A stretch of 64,000 bases of DNA from positions 620,001 to 684,000 of the forward strand of contig JBAJFG010000126.1 of the NCBI GenBank assembly GCA_037903475.1, given 5' to 3'. Positions 36,501 through 45,727 of the stretch are shown piece after piece. The stretch comes from Ancylostoma caninum. Lineage: Eukaryota > Nematoda > Chromadorea > Rhabditida > Ancylostomatidae. Position 1 is the stretch's first letter; each line of letters opens with the position of its first letter. The notes below the pieces were generated by a model, which was not told the DNA's origin, did not search any database, and saw nothing but the letters and a program-made list of their open reading frames with translations. The position numbers were made by a program, and so were the translations under genes.

Positions 36501-39500
36501 TCAATCACGGCTTTCCCCGCTTCATGGATTTCTTGGACTAGCGCCCCTTCGGGACGCTAGAAAGTGGGGTGGGGCAGCCAGTTGATACACGTGCAAAACA
36601 CATGCCAAATCTCTAAAAAATTGATAAAGAAGCAGAACCAATCTTTAAATGGGCCCAAACATGAAATCCTTCTTATGAGTTGAGTATGAGTATGAGAAGT
36701 CCGTTCTCCATCGTATGGCGTATTCGTGCTTATTCCTCACTATCGGGCCAACGCAGACGCATTATCTATCGGCGGAACTGTATCCTGCCGTTCCCCACAC
36801 TATTGGACCAAAGCGAAATCGTATCCGAGTGTTATCCACACTACTGGGCCGCAGCGGGCTTTCTTCCATCGTTGGACCCGTATTCTGGCGTCATCTTCAC
36901 TAATAGGCCACAATGAACCCGTTCACCGTCGGCTGAACCGTATCCTGATGTTATCCACACCACTGGGCTACGGCGGGCCCTTCCTCCAACTGAGTGGCTT
37001 CCTCACAGTTAGGGCAAGCTGGACCCGTTCTCCAGGGGCGGGCTCGCATCCCGGCATTCTCAACACTATAGGACCAAAGTGAACCCGTATCCTGACGTTT
37101 TTCACACCATTGGACTACGACAGGTCCTTTCTCCATCGGTGGACCCGTATCCTGGCGTCTCCCCACCACTGGGCCACGGCGGGCCCTTTCTCCATCGGTG
37201 GACCCGTACCTTGGAGTTCCCCACAGCACTGGACCACGGCGGGCCCTTTTTCCATCGGTGGGCCCGTATCCGTATATTGTTGATTGGCTACACAATTTCA
37301 TGCCTTGATATATAGAGGCTCTTACTCTGTGTTAGTGCAAAAGATTTCTCGAAGCGAACGGATGTCGTGACTAAGGAATCGCTGCGAGGATTCAGCAGGG
37401 GATGCGGCAATAGCTTCCACCAGCTTGGGCGACCGCGTGGTTCCAGCCTCCCCTAAGCTTCCGAGATGCTGCAGCCCTCATAAAACCCGTCCATTTCTTC
37501 CCTGGTTGTGCCTGCAGCGTCGCCACAGTGGAGAAGGGTGGTTTTTCTGCTGCGTACATTGTGCAGCCTGAAAGCTTGTGAACACTCCCTCACTCCAATG
37601 CTGCGAGACGGCCAGCGAAGGTGATGAAATCACCACCTCGTGCATGCGGGAGAGCCAGTAGTGACGTAATTGCAAGTCCCGAGACGAACGTGCCTGAGTC
37701 CCTAAAAATCGGCCATTTCGCCCCACAGTCTGCGCCTCAAGATTACGGTGTCTATGAGTGCCACCGCGTATCTCTAGCCGCTCTACCCCTATTACGGCGC
37801 TCTGTTTAATAGATGCCATTTTGACGTCGTCTTCGCGACGCGAATGCCGCAGTTGGTGGGGTGGCCGCAGTGGGCGGGCCTATGGAACTACAGCTCTAGA
37901 TGCCCGTAATTTACAGTCGTTTTAGCAGCGAGCGCTAGAGCTGGCAGTAATTGACAGTCGCCTGAGGCTGTGGGTACCCAAGTTCCTTCTCCCGAGAATG
38001 CCAGCTTTCTGAAGGCCGCAACTTGGAGGAATAATGGATGACGATTTGATTTCGTAATCTGTCACATGACTCAGCCAGGAGATCAGCGGTTGAACTGGAA
38101 TCCGAGATTAGTTTAGGCCATATATGTAACTTTACATTGACTAAAGATGCCGGAAGCTTGGTAAAGGTTCCATTTCAAAGCACAAAGAGAATTCCACAAT
38201 TCGCCTAGGATAAGGTCTTCAAATTTATGCACTCCTGCGGTTACTATGTTCCAACTGCAGGTGCATCTGGAGTCCATGCAAACATAATTGAAGACGAGAG
38301 AGCGAGTAACAACTCTCAAGTCTTGCATTTTACCACAAATTCTTTTCATAGGACCATACAACATAAATTGCACCGCATTAAAGCTACAAGGCTTCGAAGT
38401 CTGGATAAAAATAGGTGATTGAAAAATAGGTGATGAAAATAAGTGGTTGCAGAAAATCATTGTCAACCGCGCGAAGAGCGGAAGAGAAGGTGCGTTCAGA
38501 TGGCCCAAAATTAACGTTGCACACGGGTCCGAGAGGAAACGCTGTGAAGTGGCATTTTCGCTCGGGATTGTTCCTTTCTCTTGCGTTCAGTTGGCCCAAA
38601 ATTAACGGGTACGAGAGCTGCTTTGCTCGGTTTGATGATATTTGATGATATTCAGTGTATGCCCCTCACGTGAACATGACTGCTTTGAGGAGCGCTAACA
38701 GGCAATTCTTCTATGACAGCAGAACGGGGGCAGCAGGTCCAGCATTAGCTCCTTCGAATATGCGCTGCTCACTACTAGGTTGTCGCGAAAGTCCCACCAT
38801 TTTTAAATTTCCTTCCAAACTAATTTTTCTTCTTCAATATTATAAGCAAAGAAGCAAGAAAAAGACAAATGAAATCATTATCGAATGAAACTATGGCGGT
38901 AGCAGAAGAGTTTACTAGAACAGTTCATCAAACTGGTAGTGAGTATAAGGCCCATGGCATACTTCACAGCGACACCGTCGCGGTGAAGAAAATGAATGGG
39001 AATGATGCGAACAAAGTGTTACGAGTTCTATTATAATATCATACCACACAATTTGCGTGGGATAGCATGCTAGCATAGGAGCAGTTGTGAGAAGCCTTGT
39101 GGTGATCAATGGTCACACCGATAGCTCGCCATGTAGTATGCCTTGGACTTTAGTGGGAGGAACACGAACTGATACGAATTTCGGATCAATGACCTTCTTA
39201 GAATGTCCTAGAGCAGCTTCCAATCCATGGGCCTTTCAAAGAGCAGTCACGGAAATTCTCGCTCCTAAAGAGAATCGATTACCGTGTAATCATTGCCAGG
39301 TGGCCATGGCAGTAATTGGATCACAGAGAGTTGCCACCTACCTGGGAAGATCTTGCAGTTGACGTTGCTGTCAATGTTGCCTTTCTGTGAGTTTTTGATG
39401 TTCTACCGCGCCAGCTTACGCAGTCACGTGCTTACGCGCGCCTGACATCCGCGTGCTGTGACTCGCCAGGAACAGGGGTAGCACAAACAAGCACATAGAA

Positions 39501-40292
39501 AAGCACCCCTTTATCGCAGATTTCTCGGGGTTTGATTCCTTCGGACATTCCGCACCCTTTCACCATTGTACGTGTTTTATAATGCGTCCCTCAGAAACCT
39601 CGGATCGTGACAAAATCTCCCACACGAAGATTTCTGTGAGTGCTGCGTTTAAGGATACTTTTTCTGCCGTGCACCATTGTGTCCGAGCCTAATTATGCTC
39701 TAGTAGTTCATATTCACTATGTTCAGAAGCTTGCTGCCCTGGCACACCTTTCTAGGTTCTGTTGCAGGTTAGAGCGGAAAAGAGCAGTAAAGCCTGTAGG
39801 AAAGGTGAAAAGAACTATCGGACTTTCTCTTCCTTGAATCTCTCTTTGAATTTTCAAATTTCCGAGTCATTCCTCAGATCATCCGCCGAGTGAATTGAAT
39901 TACTCTGTTCAATTAGGATCTCAGCGCAATTTATGTCAGGAGACGCTTTCTCTAAATGTGTTAGAAAACTCTTGTTCGGAACATTTATGCTTGCAACAAT
40001 TCAGTAAACATGTGCTCAGACCGGTTTCACAGCCACAAAAGCTCTGTTCCTGAATAATATGAGCAGTGAAGAGTTGCTCAACTAAATGCATAGCAGCGGC
40101 TTGCTTCTTGAGAAATTTGTGAACGCGAGATAATTCATTCAACATAACAAGTTGAAGTGAGATTGTGAAGCGAGGCGTTCAAGAAATTGGAAGGCACATC
40201 CGTACCGAGCAATACAAAGAAGGTCTTTAATAAAACGGTTGAACGATTTCCAGGACTATCCCTATATACGGACGCTTGGGAACAGTTTATGA
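24442..40292 (+). CDS. Phospholipase B-like protein 1 (GDSL/SGNH), 5' incomplete, probably frameshifted
   Basis: Spliced gene with exons at 24442-24575, 24696-24804, 27047-27198, 27394-27483, 27543-27685, (33993-34075), 34621-34719, 35606-35779 and 40254-40292. Family blocks appear in order: block I DVNHVRPADIK..GDSF with the nucleophile Ser, FNPYLGGVSYG, the WKLIAVFSGIYD block III, LNRTIVVLIP, DLFHLSKYGN (catalytic Asp and His kept), LWNSLFDPV, LKCPSK and the C-terminus PYIRTLGNS. The family hydrolyses acyl esters of phospholipids and is normally secreted. Here the oxyanion Asn of GxND is Tyr. Exon 7 seems to need a frame change, and the signal-peptide exon was not found. Introns are swollen by a CR1 LINE, a MITE and a Helitron-like element. 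Exon lengths and phases match gene 2 at 46.6-60.1 kb. I infer a recently decaying or non-catalytic paralogue. Confidence 0.85.
24696..24804 (+). CDS. Gene 1 exon 3
   Basis: 109 nt, acceptor TTTTCAG, donor A|GTATGG. Encodes VFPGNSFFTGADESL..HVTVA, the block II region. Same length and phase as gene 2 exon 3. Confidence 0.85.
24955..25020 (-). repeat. Degenerate Helitron-like 3' end
   Basis: Inverted copy of the hairpin/CTGG terminus (here TTGG|T) followed by the CGCTCGCTTCGCTCGC stretch seen at copies A and E. Minisatellite scraps at 25595-25770 may belong to the same remnant. It lies in gene 1 intron 3. Confidence 0.45.
25595..25770. repeat. Minisatellite fragments
   Basis: Three partial units in mixed orientation (GACGGGTCCAACGGTGTGATA; CGCCGGCGCACCCTTACCAC) related to the large arrays. 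Relic in gene 1 intron 3; the rest of this 2.2-kb intron shows nothing recognisable. Confidence 0.6.
27047..27198 (+). CDS. Gene 1 exon 4
   Basis: 152 nt, acceptor TTGCAG. Encodes NFNPYLGGVSYGKGYSDSNF and LPRQAQELVNRIYKK, both classic PLB-family segments. Identical length and phase to gene 2 exon 4. Confidence 0.88.
27394..27483 (+). CDS. Gene 1 exon 5 (block III, GIYD)
   Basis: 90 nt between TTTGCAG and GTGAAT. Encodes EWKLIAVFSGIYDLGFLNC. The family consensus at this place is WK.IT.FIG.ND.C; the Asn is Tyr here. Confidence 0.88.
27543..27685 (+). CDS. Gene 1 exon 6
   Basis: 143 nt, acceptor CTCCAG, donor GG|GTACGTG (phase 2). Encodes ENAIAVLRAKLNRTIVVLIP and VLIGAQFIID. Same length as gene 2 exon 6. 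Confidence 0.88.
27686..28499. other. Gene 1 intron 6, unique part
   Basis: No exon, repeat or RNA recognised in this stretch. Confidence 0.4.
28500..29815. other. GC-rich stretch upstream of the LINE ORFs
   Basis: GC-richer than its surroundings from about 28550 to 29350, with open frames on both strands but no recognisable protein or RNA. It may be the 5' untranslated region of the CR1 element or an unrelated insertion. Confidence 0.3.
29816..30583 (+). CDS. CR1-type ORF1 (nucleic-acid-binding protein)
   Basis: About 255 codons from ATG 29816 to TAG 30581-30583. An esterase-free ORF1 with the C-terminal pattern seen in CR1/L1-like ORF1 proteins: CRITWVGVEEQVDNA, then RRPRIIKITLRTQELRDRLL, then NDYTKEELEFDRALRRKAGM. 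The tail is rich in Pro, Ser and Gln. The typical N-terminal coiled coil or zinc finger is not seen, so the frame may be 5' truncated. ORF2 continues in the same frame straight after the TAG. Confidence 0.7.
   Translation: MLHICPPCQYDSTGSALYSTLVKFRADSKTVAEKSCRITWVGVEEQVDNAATTAFDREAVKEVIEASGDEELLSEWQSRCIDVRRHPPIRNGSPSRRPRIIKITLRTQELRDRLLACMRRGRLSLTKHCIHSYARNDYTKEELEFDRALRRKAGMLNQQAGRLMYVVRDLSIHKLKQPRPLPSAPSNKNISIHSSISPSQPHAPSPNSSLCYVNASQTPAGIKTSQPSILDSSLPISHCPSSNPVSKQQQPSSGR
30584..31911 (+). CDS. CR1-type ORF2, endonuclease part
   Basis: Apurinic-type (exonuclease/endonuclease/phosphatase) domain with ARSIVNKLPDL, VFVTETW, GGGVAALIH, AAYRSP, LLGDFNFPTIDW and the C-terminal TSDHNCVSF, the His and Asp of which are catalytic. 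It makes the target-site nick for reverse transcription. No ATG sits at the start: the frame opens directly behind the ORF1 TAG. Near 31912 the reading frame must shift by -1 to reach the reverse transcriptase, which is an inactivating lesion of this copy or a sequence error. Confidence 0.88.
31912..33429 (+). CDS. CR1-type ORF2, reverse transcriptase part
   Basis: About 505 codons. Motifs in order: WRLGLVRPIHKKG, NYRPICLTCSTSKVMERII, LSELQHGFLSKRSTTSALL, FLDYRKAFDSV (catalytic Asp), TSGVPQGTCLGPLLFLMYIN, IYADDCKIY (YADD catalytic pair) and a C-terminal LINE thumb/connection with RCRSNFILKAFRTRN. Frame relative to the endonuclease half is shifted by one. CR1/jockey-group membership follows from motif order and the 3' end. 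Confidence 0.92.
   Translation, partial: YIYQTVYGILRKLPDRNSTSPDEIPYSFLKRAALGLVTPLTLLFNKFLLLGETPSIWRLGLVRPIHKKGAKNRVENYRPICLTCSTSKVMERIICRCLTKFLTESGVLSELQHGFLSKRSTTSALLSTVPVWQRELDKGNFISICFLDYRKAFDSVSIPLLLEKARALGITGCLHRFLRAFLSCRSQTVIINRAKSCNYPTTSGVPQGTCLGPLLFLMYINDLPKVLPPSAFCSIYADDCKIYTVNDAELLQVAIDSVVVWSKKWNLDISKEKTLTMALGKNHPSKTFFLDGMELAHVDEVRDLGLVYSNTLDFSSYITDTVYKARCRSNFILKAFRTRNPAILFKLFITYVRPMLEYCSAIWSPSKVSLIDEVEKVQKSFTYRCFARKGMLRISYEDRLKKLGALSLKDRRLVADITLMYKLINGEMYLKISDLFEMSPVNNLTRGHSFKVRPEYARTSAYRSSFLYRVQTLWNSLDVTMFRYRDSSAFQLHLIRFLKAQQLIQ
33993..34075 (+). pseudogene. Gene 1 exon 7 candidate with frame break
   Basis: After an ATCCTCAG acceptor the expected phase gives QESCACNDAL and then TAA (34024-34026). 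One frame over, the sequence continues YKFDEEKLSTIAPKEILD up to a weak GTCAAC donor in the correct phase 0. The Cys-x-Cys followed by an acidic/amphipathic run is what PLB proteins have here. Gene 2 exon 7 contains the similar GYKFTAEEKSC. The length is 83 nt where 1 modulo 3 is required. Alternatively an unusual acceptor at 33998-33999 gives an unbroken 76-nt exon without the Cys-x-Cys. Confidence 0.45.
34621..34719 (+). CDS. Gene 1 exon 8
   Basis: 99 nt between CGTTCAG and GTAAGT, phase 0 at both ends. Encodes EKIQYERKFESDGFAVVLKT, the family segment preceding block V. Same length as gene 2 exon 8. Confidence 0.85.
35209..35466. mobile_element. Foldback MITE in gene 1 intron 8
   Basis: Imperfectly complementary arms of about 110 bp (AACTGTGCAGCACGAA / TTCGTGCTGCACAGTT outside; AACGGTTGCCAGTTGCTGCC / GGCAGCAACTGGTAACCGTT further in) around a short spacer. 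The 89-102-codon frames across it are artefacts. The target duplication is not clear. Confidence 0.7.
35606..35779 (+). CDS. Gene 1 exon 9 (block V, Asp and His)
   Basis: 174 nt, acceptor TCCTCAG, donor AAG|GTGAGA. Encodes AEDLFHLSKYGNS with the catalytic Asp-x-x-His pair, LWNSLFDPV and TLKCPSK. Confidence 0.9.
35780..36537. other. Gene 1 intron 9, left part
   Basis: No exon recognised. GC-mixed sequence at 36060-36420 with no identifiable feature. Confidence 0.4.
36538..37800 (-). mobile_element. Helitron-like element with minisatellite (family 2, copy 1)
   Basis: On the minus strand it ends with a GC hairpin (GCGTCCCGAAGGGGCGC) overlapping a terminal CTAG followed by host T (A at 36537). 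It begins A|GCGCCGTAA, aligned with A|TCGCCGTAA in the copy at 48784-50261. The two copies are inverted relative to each other and collinear, including a non-repetitive 5' half (37320-37800) and a minisatellite. No ORF. Helitron affiliation is inferred from termini and AT insertion; the hairpin sits closer to the end than usual. Confidence 0.6.
36690..37290 (+). repeat. Minisatellite, 59-60-bp units
   Basis: About ten units with TGGACCCGTATCCTGGCGT, CCCCAC.ACTGGGCCACGG and CGGGCCCTTTCTCCATC. The unit shares the TGGACCCG...CCCCAC...TGG.C..CGGCG..CCCTT skeleton with the arrays at 2.7-10.7 kb. Confidence 0.85.
37801..40253. other. Gene 1 intron 9, right part
   Basis: No exon recognised. A pair of GGCCCAAAATTAACG repeats lies 87 bp apart near 38505 and 38592. 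At about 38780-38806 GGTTGTCGCGAAAGTCCCAC looks like a solitary mariner-type terminal repeat without a partner. Confidence 0.4.
40254..40292 (+). CDS. Gene 1 exon 10 (terminal)
   Basis: Thirteen codons after TTTCCAG: DYPYIRTLGNSL and TGA. The PLB family ends with P(Y/F)(I/L).T..NS directly after the CP.. segment of the previous exon, as here. Same length as gene 2's last exon. Confidence 0.85.
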   Translation, partial: DYPYIRTLGNSL

Positions 40293-40534
40293 ATTTCTGG
40301 TGCCGCTAGTGTTTCTGGATCCTGCTTAACTCAACTGCGATGATCAGGGAATAGATATTTCCAGATGAGTTGTTCGCGCTGCTCAAATAACGAAACGTTA
40401 ATTTTCAGGTGAGATCTACATTACTTTGGCCGAGACGAGAGTTGCCTTATCTTCTCAGCGGCTGAGTCACACTTGACAGTAGTACTCCTAGCTTATCAGA
40501 CAGCTCTGTCTACACACATCTAGATATTCTTTGA

Positions 40535-40540
40535 AATAAA
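40535..40540 (+). promoter_or_regulatory. Candidate poly(A) signal, gene 1
   Basis: AATAAA about 240 bp after the stop codon of gene 1; no closer canonical hexamer seen. Confidence 0.35.
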
Positions 40541-41202
40541 TCATTAGAATTTATTCATTCTTAGCAATCCTGGAAACAGTGATGATTTGTTAGGTTATCA
40601 CATGCGTTAACACTTTCAAAATTACGAGGGAGAAATTTAACAGCATTACGAGAGCACGCCGGAAATTTGAGTGATTTTTCAAAGTCAGAATAATGTGCCA
40701 TGACGGGGAGTAATGTCGTATTCGTGGGTAGCACTTGTTACAAGCCTAAACAGATAATAATGCATACTCCAAGTAAGTCGTATGATCCTCGACGTGTTGG
40801 AGCTAAAATTGGTGTTGTGGTTTTCACATTATTTTGAGGTGAATGTGGCGTCCTCCAACCACACTCTTATTTTCTCCTGCACAAGCTGTTATGGCAGTCA
40901 TTAAATGAGATCTTTTCTGTAATCACTTGGACGCAACTCTACTTAAAAAAGATCTTCAAAGCAGATAGCTGTAGAAACGCAGCTGTAGAGAGAAATTCAA
41001 CGGGAAGGTCACAGAGAAGAACAATTAAATATTTACCGTCTGAGTGAATGCGAGTTTCCTAATTGTGCAAATGTGGATGGTACAAGCATCGCCTTCTCAG
41101 AACCGAATGACGAGTAGTTCTTTGCCACGGTTCTTGATCGTATTGTTTGCTATCTGCGCACTCGTCAAGCGTCACAAAATACAAATTGAGATAATACTAC
41201 TA
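40541..41202. other. Intergenic, no feature recognised
   Basis: Follows gene 1; no gene or repeat recognised. Confidence 0.4.
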
Positions 41203-41492
41203 CAGGGTGGATCATAAATACGGCAATAACGCTCGTTTTTCCTCTGAAGAAAATTGTTTTGCCCCAAGTTCGAAACTATGTATGAGCTCAACCACCGCCG
41301 CTTGCGCGCCGCGGTCAACTACTTCGTTCAGCACGTTGGAGCTTCTATCAAAACTGAAAGGAGATACGAGGTGAAGGGTTGCCTTATGTTATATATGACC
41401 TAGTAAACATACGTCCTACAACTATGTTTCAATTTACATATAAACGCTTTTTTGCGCACATTTTTTGTGTTAGCGTATTTATGGCCCACCTG
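41203..41492. mobile_element. Tc1/mariner-type MITE, TA-flanked
   Basis: Ends CAGGGTGGATCATAAATACG and CGTATTTATGGCCCACCTG are inverted repeats, with TA at 41201-41202 and 41493-41494. 290 bp, no transposase. Confidence 0.75.
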
Positions 41493-41494
41493 TA

Positions 41495-42278
41495 TTTGTT
41501 AATCACAGTCGGAACGGTCTCCATAACTATGAACAAGATGTAGGTACCAGGGCCGTGAGTTGGAAAATTTACGGATTTCATTAATCCGCTAACTCGTTAC
41601 GTTAGGCCAAAAATGGCTGTTATGCATTAATGTGTTAATCCGTTAATCAGTCAATTCATTAGAAGATGGATTTTTTCAAATTTCAAAGCAAATAAGATGT
41701 AGATTCAACAGAAAGTTGAAGCATATGCTAACATTGTTTACTGCTGGCTCTGGATAAATGGTGTAGCAAATATAGCATGATGAAAAGATTGAGTGATAAT
41801 TTCTCTTCTGCATACAGAAAAGCAAACATAGGTAATGGTCAAACGACAGAAAAAGACAAATGATAAAGACGCCTCCCGTTAAGCATTGCGTTATTTTGCC
41901 TCACAATTTTCACAATAAATCTTTGGCAAAAAGAACGAATGAGAGCTCTTGAGATATTAGCCTTCATAGAGGAAGTGAGACACTCAAAACACAAGGCGCC
42001 TAGGCGTACCTCTGAGTCCCAGTATGTTATGGTGCAAAAAAGAAAAAAAAGAACAGTTTTTCCAAATTTCTGCAATCAAGCTGGCTCTTAACACAATCAA
42101 ACTGCTATTGAGAAGAGATGCACGCGCTCAGTTGCCGGCGCGGAAAGACATTTATGAGCCAATATTCTGATATAATACTTGAAAGTATCAATGGAGAATG
42201 GTGACTTATGGACAAGGCATTCGTCTACTTCCTAAAATAGTTGCAGATTTATGAAAGTTCTCATTCGCATATCTATTA
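41495..42278. other. Intergenic, no feature recognised
   Basis: Contains a TTAATCCGTTAA-rich stretch (41570-41660) but no gene. Confidence 0.4.
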
Positions 42279-43173
42279 GGTTGGTTCGAAAGTTTTGCAC
42301 CTAATTTCATACTTCTTTCAAAAAATGTTAAGTTCATTGTGAATAGATATCAATCAACAAAATAATTACCTTCATGATCCACGGGGTATGGACAACGCTT
42401 CACTGGAGCATGAGCTCCAGAAGTCAAGCGCTCTGGCAGCTGCGAGTCTAAAAAGCTTGAAGTCTCACTTTTTGGTTCGGTCCGATCACCGAATTTTTTT
42501 TCTCGCAGATGCAGCTTCAGGACTCCGAACAAGTGGTATTCAGACGGGGATAGGTAAAGAATAAGCAGGGTGTGGTAGAACTTCCCAACCTAGTTTGGCA
42601 AATTTTTGGCTGGTAAGCTTTGCCACGTGAGGTCGGGCTTTGTCATGAAGTGGAGCAACATGGTCAATTTTTTCCCCGCTCCAAGAGAGTTGCGTCTGCC
42701 AATTTCTGTAATTAAAAAGAGAAGACTTAGGCAGTCACTGTGGCTCAGGTGTCAGGAGTTCTCGATACAGCGTTAAATCAGGACCCCATCAGCAACACAT
42801 AAAAACGTTCTTTTGTGCACTTCTCCTTTCGGCTGTTTTGGAGATAGCTCGCCACACGGGAGTCAGCTTTTCTCTCGTGCATGGTTAGCGTACAGCACTC
42901 AAATCTCTTCTCCAGTAATGAGCTGGCGGAAAAGTTCCTCCTGGGTGGACGCAGCAGAAAAGATTGGAGCACACTCAGTCTTGCAAGGCACTCAGTTTGT
43001 GGGGGACTCAACCCGTCATCAGTGTTCTGTAACCCAGTGCTTCGAGATGTCTGGCGATTATTGTGCGGCCGTAGCCAGGTGTATCCTACAGTTCACATGT
43101 AGTGGCATTTTGATTCAGTCTATGAAATTCCAGATCCTAAAAGATATCTCGGTGCAAAACTTTCCTACCAACC
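42279..43173 (-). mobile_element. mariner remnant 2
   Basis: Inverted ends GGTTGGTTCGAAAGTTTTGC and its near complement at 43152-43173, with TA on both sides (42277-42278, 43174-43175). At 895 bp it is shorter than a full mariner. The minus strand carries decayed transposase: LHDKARPHVAKL, LGWEVLPHPAYS and, after a frame change, SPSEYHLFGVLKLHL. The third catalytic Asp position reads Glu. Inactive. It lies between the two phospholipase B-like genes. Confidence 0.88.
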
Positions 43174-43203
43174 TAATATCTTCAACAATTATACAGCTAC
43201 TGA

Positions 43204-43393
43204 GCCAGAGCGCCGCTTTGCGGCGCTCTGTCTCGGATCCGTGCGCCACGTTATCTCTGGACTCGGTAAACTCTGAAAAAAAAACAACTCTAAGCCGTGT
43301 GAACCAAGGATGATCAACATACTCCTCTCCAACGCGTAGTGCGATCATCGCCCTGAAGGTGATGTGCGATAATCGCACTGGACACTTTTACTA
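43204..43393 (-). repeat. Hairpin-bearing dispersed repeat
   Basis: CAGAGCGCCGC (43206-43216) and GCGGCGCTCTG (43220-43230) form a perfect 11-bp stem with TTT loop. At the other end AGTGCGATCATCGC and GTGCGATAATCGCACTGGAC match 15745-15795 inverted. A short non-autonomous element is likely. Confidence 0.6.
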
Positions 43394-44060
43394 CAGGTCT
43401 TGGTGTACGTGGTGAAGGGTGATGAAACACAAAGGTTTTTGGAAGTTTTTGCAAACTCATCGATCTTCACCCTAATTCTCTAAATAAAATCGAATATATG
43501 ATCAATGCATAGGCATGTCATTGTTGAAACTTCGTTGCTAGAAATACAGATACTGCTTGGTTTCGCGAGTAACACCTACATAGCAGGTATAGAATATTGG
43601 GCTCAGTGTTCCAATGTTTTTTTACGATGTTCCGTTCTATAAGTAAGGAGACTCTTTTTCCTATATATTGCGCGTTTTCAATAGAAATGTAAAAGGAAGT
43701 TCGCGAAGATATGGCTCGTTTGGGGAAGATCTTAATGTTGCAAAGCTTAGCGCAGACAGCGGTGATTTGAAATGTCAAGCTATCGAGCTTGTAGAACGAA
43801 TGGAGGATGATGGGGTAATTTTGTAGCGGTGATCTCTGCTGTTCCTCAAATAAGCTCAAAATGTTTTGATTTCGTATAAGTCAAACATTAAATCTACTTC
43901 TCTCTATGGCCTTTCTCGTGATAGCTTTACATTTTTCTATGAAAATTTTGCACGGCGGTGAAAAGAATGTGTTTAAATAAAGGAAAACAGTAGGTAGATG
44001 CTTGCCTCCAAAATAACTTTGCTGCTGTTTATTTTCTTACTCGAGCAATAAATAGTCGGT
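43394..44060. other. Intergenic, no feature recognised
   Basis: A minus-strand frame of 113 codons (43518-43859) has no recognisable motif. Confidence 0.4.
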
Positions 44061-44069
44061 CATAGAGTT

Positions 44070-44420
44070 CAAAGACATGTCTACTGTTGTCTTCCATTAA
44101 CTGAACAGGACAATGATAACCATTTTCAAGGAAAAAACGATATAGTGGCTTTATCGATTTTTTTGTTTCCGCTTAGGAACGGGCAGGGACATGTCTACTG
44201 AGGTCTTCCAATCTGAACACGAATATGACAATCGTTCTGCAAAAAAATTTGTCAGTTTCACTAGTTTTTAGTTATTTTCGCGTACTGGTCGGTGAAGACG
44301 TGTCTACTGGGATTTTTCAACACGATGAACACGAATATGACAATTATTGTGTACGAACATATCGATTCAGTAATGTCCTCTGATCTTTTCGCGCTTCTGG
44401 AAAGGGATCGGTAATAATGT
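44070..44420 (+). repeat. Three tandem ~110-bp units of a dispersed repeat
   Basis: GAC(A/G)TGTCTACTG recurs at about 44076, 44190 and 44299, each followed by CTGAACA.GA.(A/T)ATGA.AA and an ATCGATT tail. Related to 1735-1975 and 14100-14335. Confidence 0.65.
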
Positions 44421-45687
44421 GGTTCGTAGATCAATCGAACATTTGCCATGAATTTGTCGTCGAAATAATTTTCGACTACGGGTCGGTGAAGAAGAATTGC
44501 TTTAGTCCTTGCTATTGTGCTCGCGACCAAAAATGGGCATTTGTAATGGATTTATCGGCAATAGCATTTGTCTTCATCAGTGTGAGAAAGCCGGGGTAGT
44601 AGAATACCCGAGCGAAACAGGGTATGCCGTTTAGTACGATATGAGCAGCATCTACTTTTTTAAAGTCGTTCTTTGTTCCTATAACAATGTAATAACCCTG
44701 AAGAAATGTAATTAACAATGAGCGTAACATAAATATACTGTCTTTTCCACGAATCATGCCACTTGGCCATCCGCCAAGATGGGGTAAGTCTCGCCACGTT
44801 GTTATGTTTTGGCACGCTTCCAGCTACCGATCGTCGATTGATAGCTCCAATTTCCATGATTTGGCGTGTGGTAAAATGCGTGATGTGTAATTAAACAAAA
44901 CACATTGAATTGCTCTGATTTTTGGAACAGACAGTACAAGCCTAGAATGCCGTTTAGGAAGTGCACGTAATGTGACATCACGAGAGCGCACATGACCCAG
45001 ACTTGACCTATTAAAGACATTACTTGAATTGTACTTTGTAAGGTTTAGACATGAATCGCAGCATGTTGAGAGGGCAGCATGAACGGCGCTGGGTTAGCGC
45101 TAAAGAAGTGTCCTCCTGCACTTTCGTTATTGTTCGTTCATTTATTATTTTGTTCTATTATTGTTTCGCCCATTTGTGAAAGTAAGGGAATGACCTATAC
45201 GTTAGCAGCCTGCACCCCATTATACTTTTAATAAGGATAGAAGTTATTGTACAACATTTTTTGACCTGTTTCCTGGAGGCTAGCTGTATTATACATTTGT
45301 ACTAGCACATTATTGTTTAGCAATTTTTAAAAGGAAATAGAGGACATTTGAAAAACAACCAGCCTCATTCCGCACTAGCAATTTGTAAAGGATAAAGAAT
45401 GAACTGGTTAACAAAATTAATCCAGTTCATGTGATGCGCCACGCATTCCACTTTATCTCAACATCGCAGAGACATTGACTGCATATGTGCCCTATACCTA
45501 CAGTGACTTGCTTGGAGAAGGTGAACGGGGCGACATTTCATCCTTCCAGACTACTGTGGTACCAATTTACCGATCCCAGAAAGATGGATGACTTGGCTAG
45601 CCAGAAATGCGATCGAAGCATCGACCGTGCGCGTAGCAGCAGTGCGCCTCTTGTCACACACGCGCCCATCGACAATTTGTACAGAAA

Positions 45688-45727
<40 letters not shown>

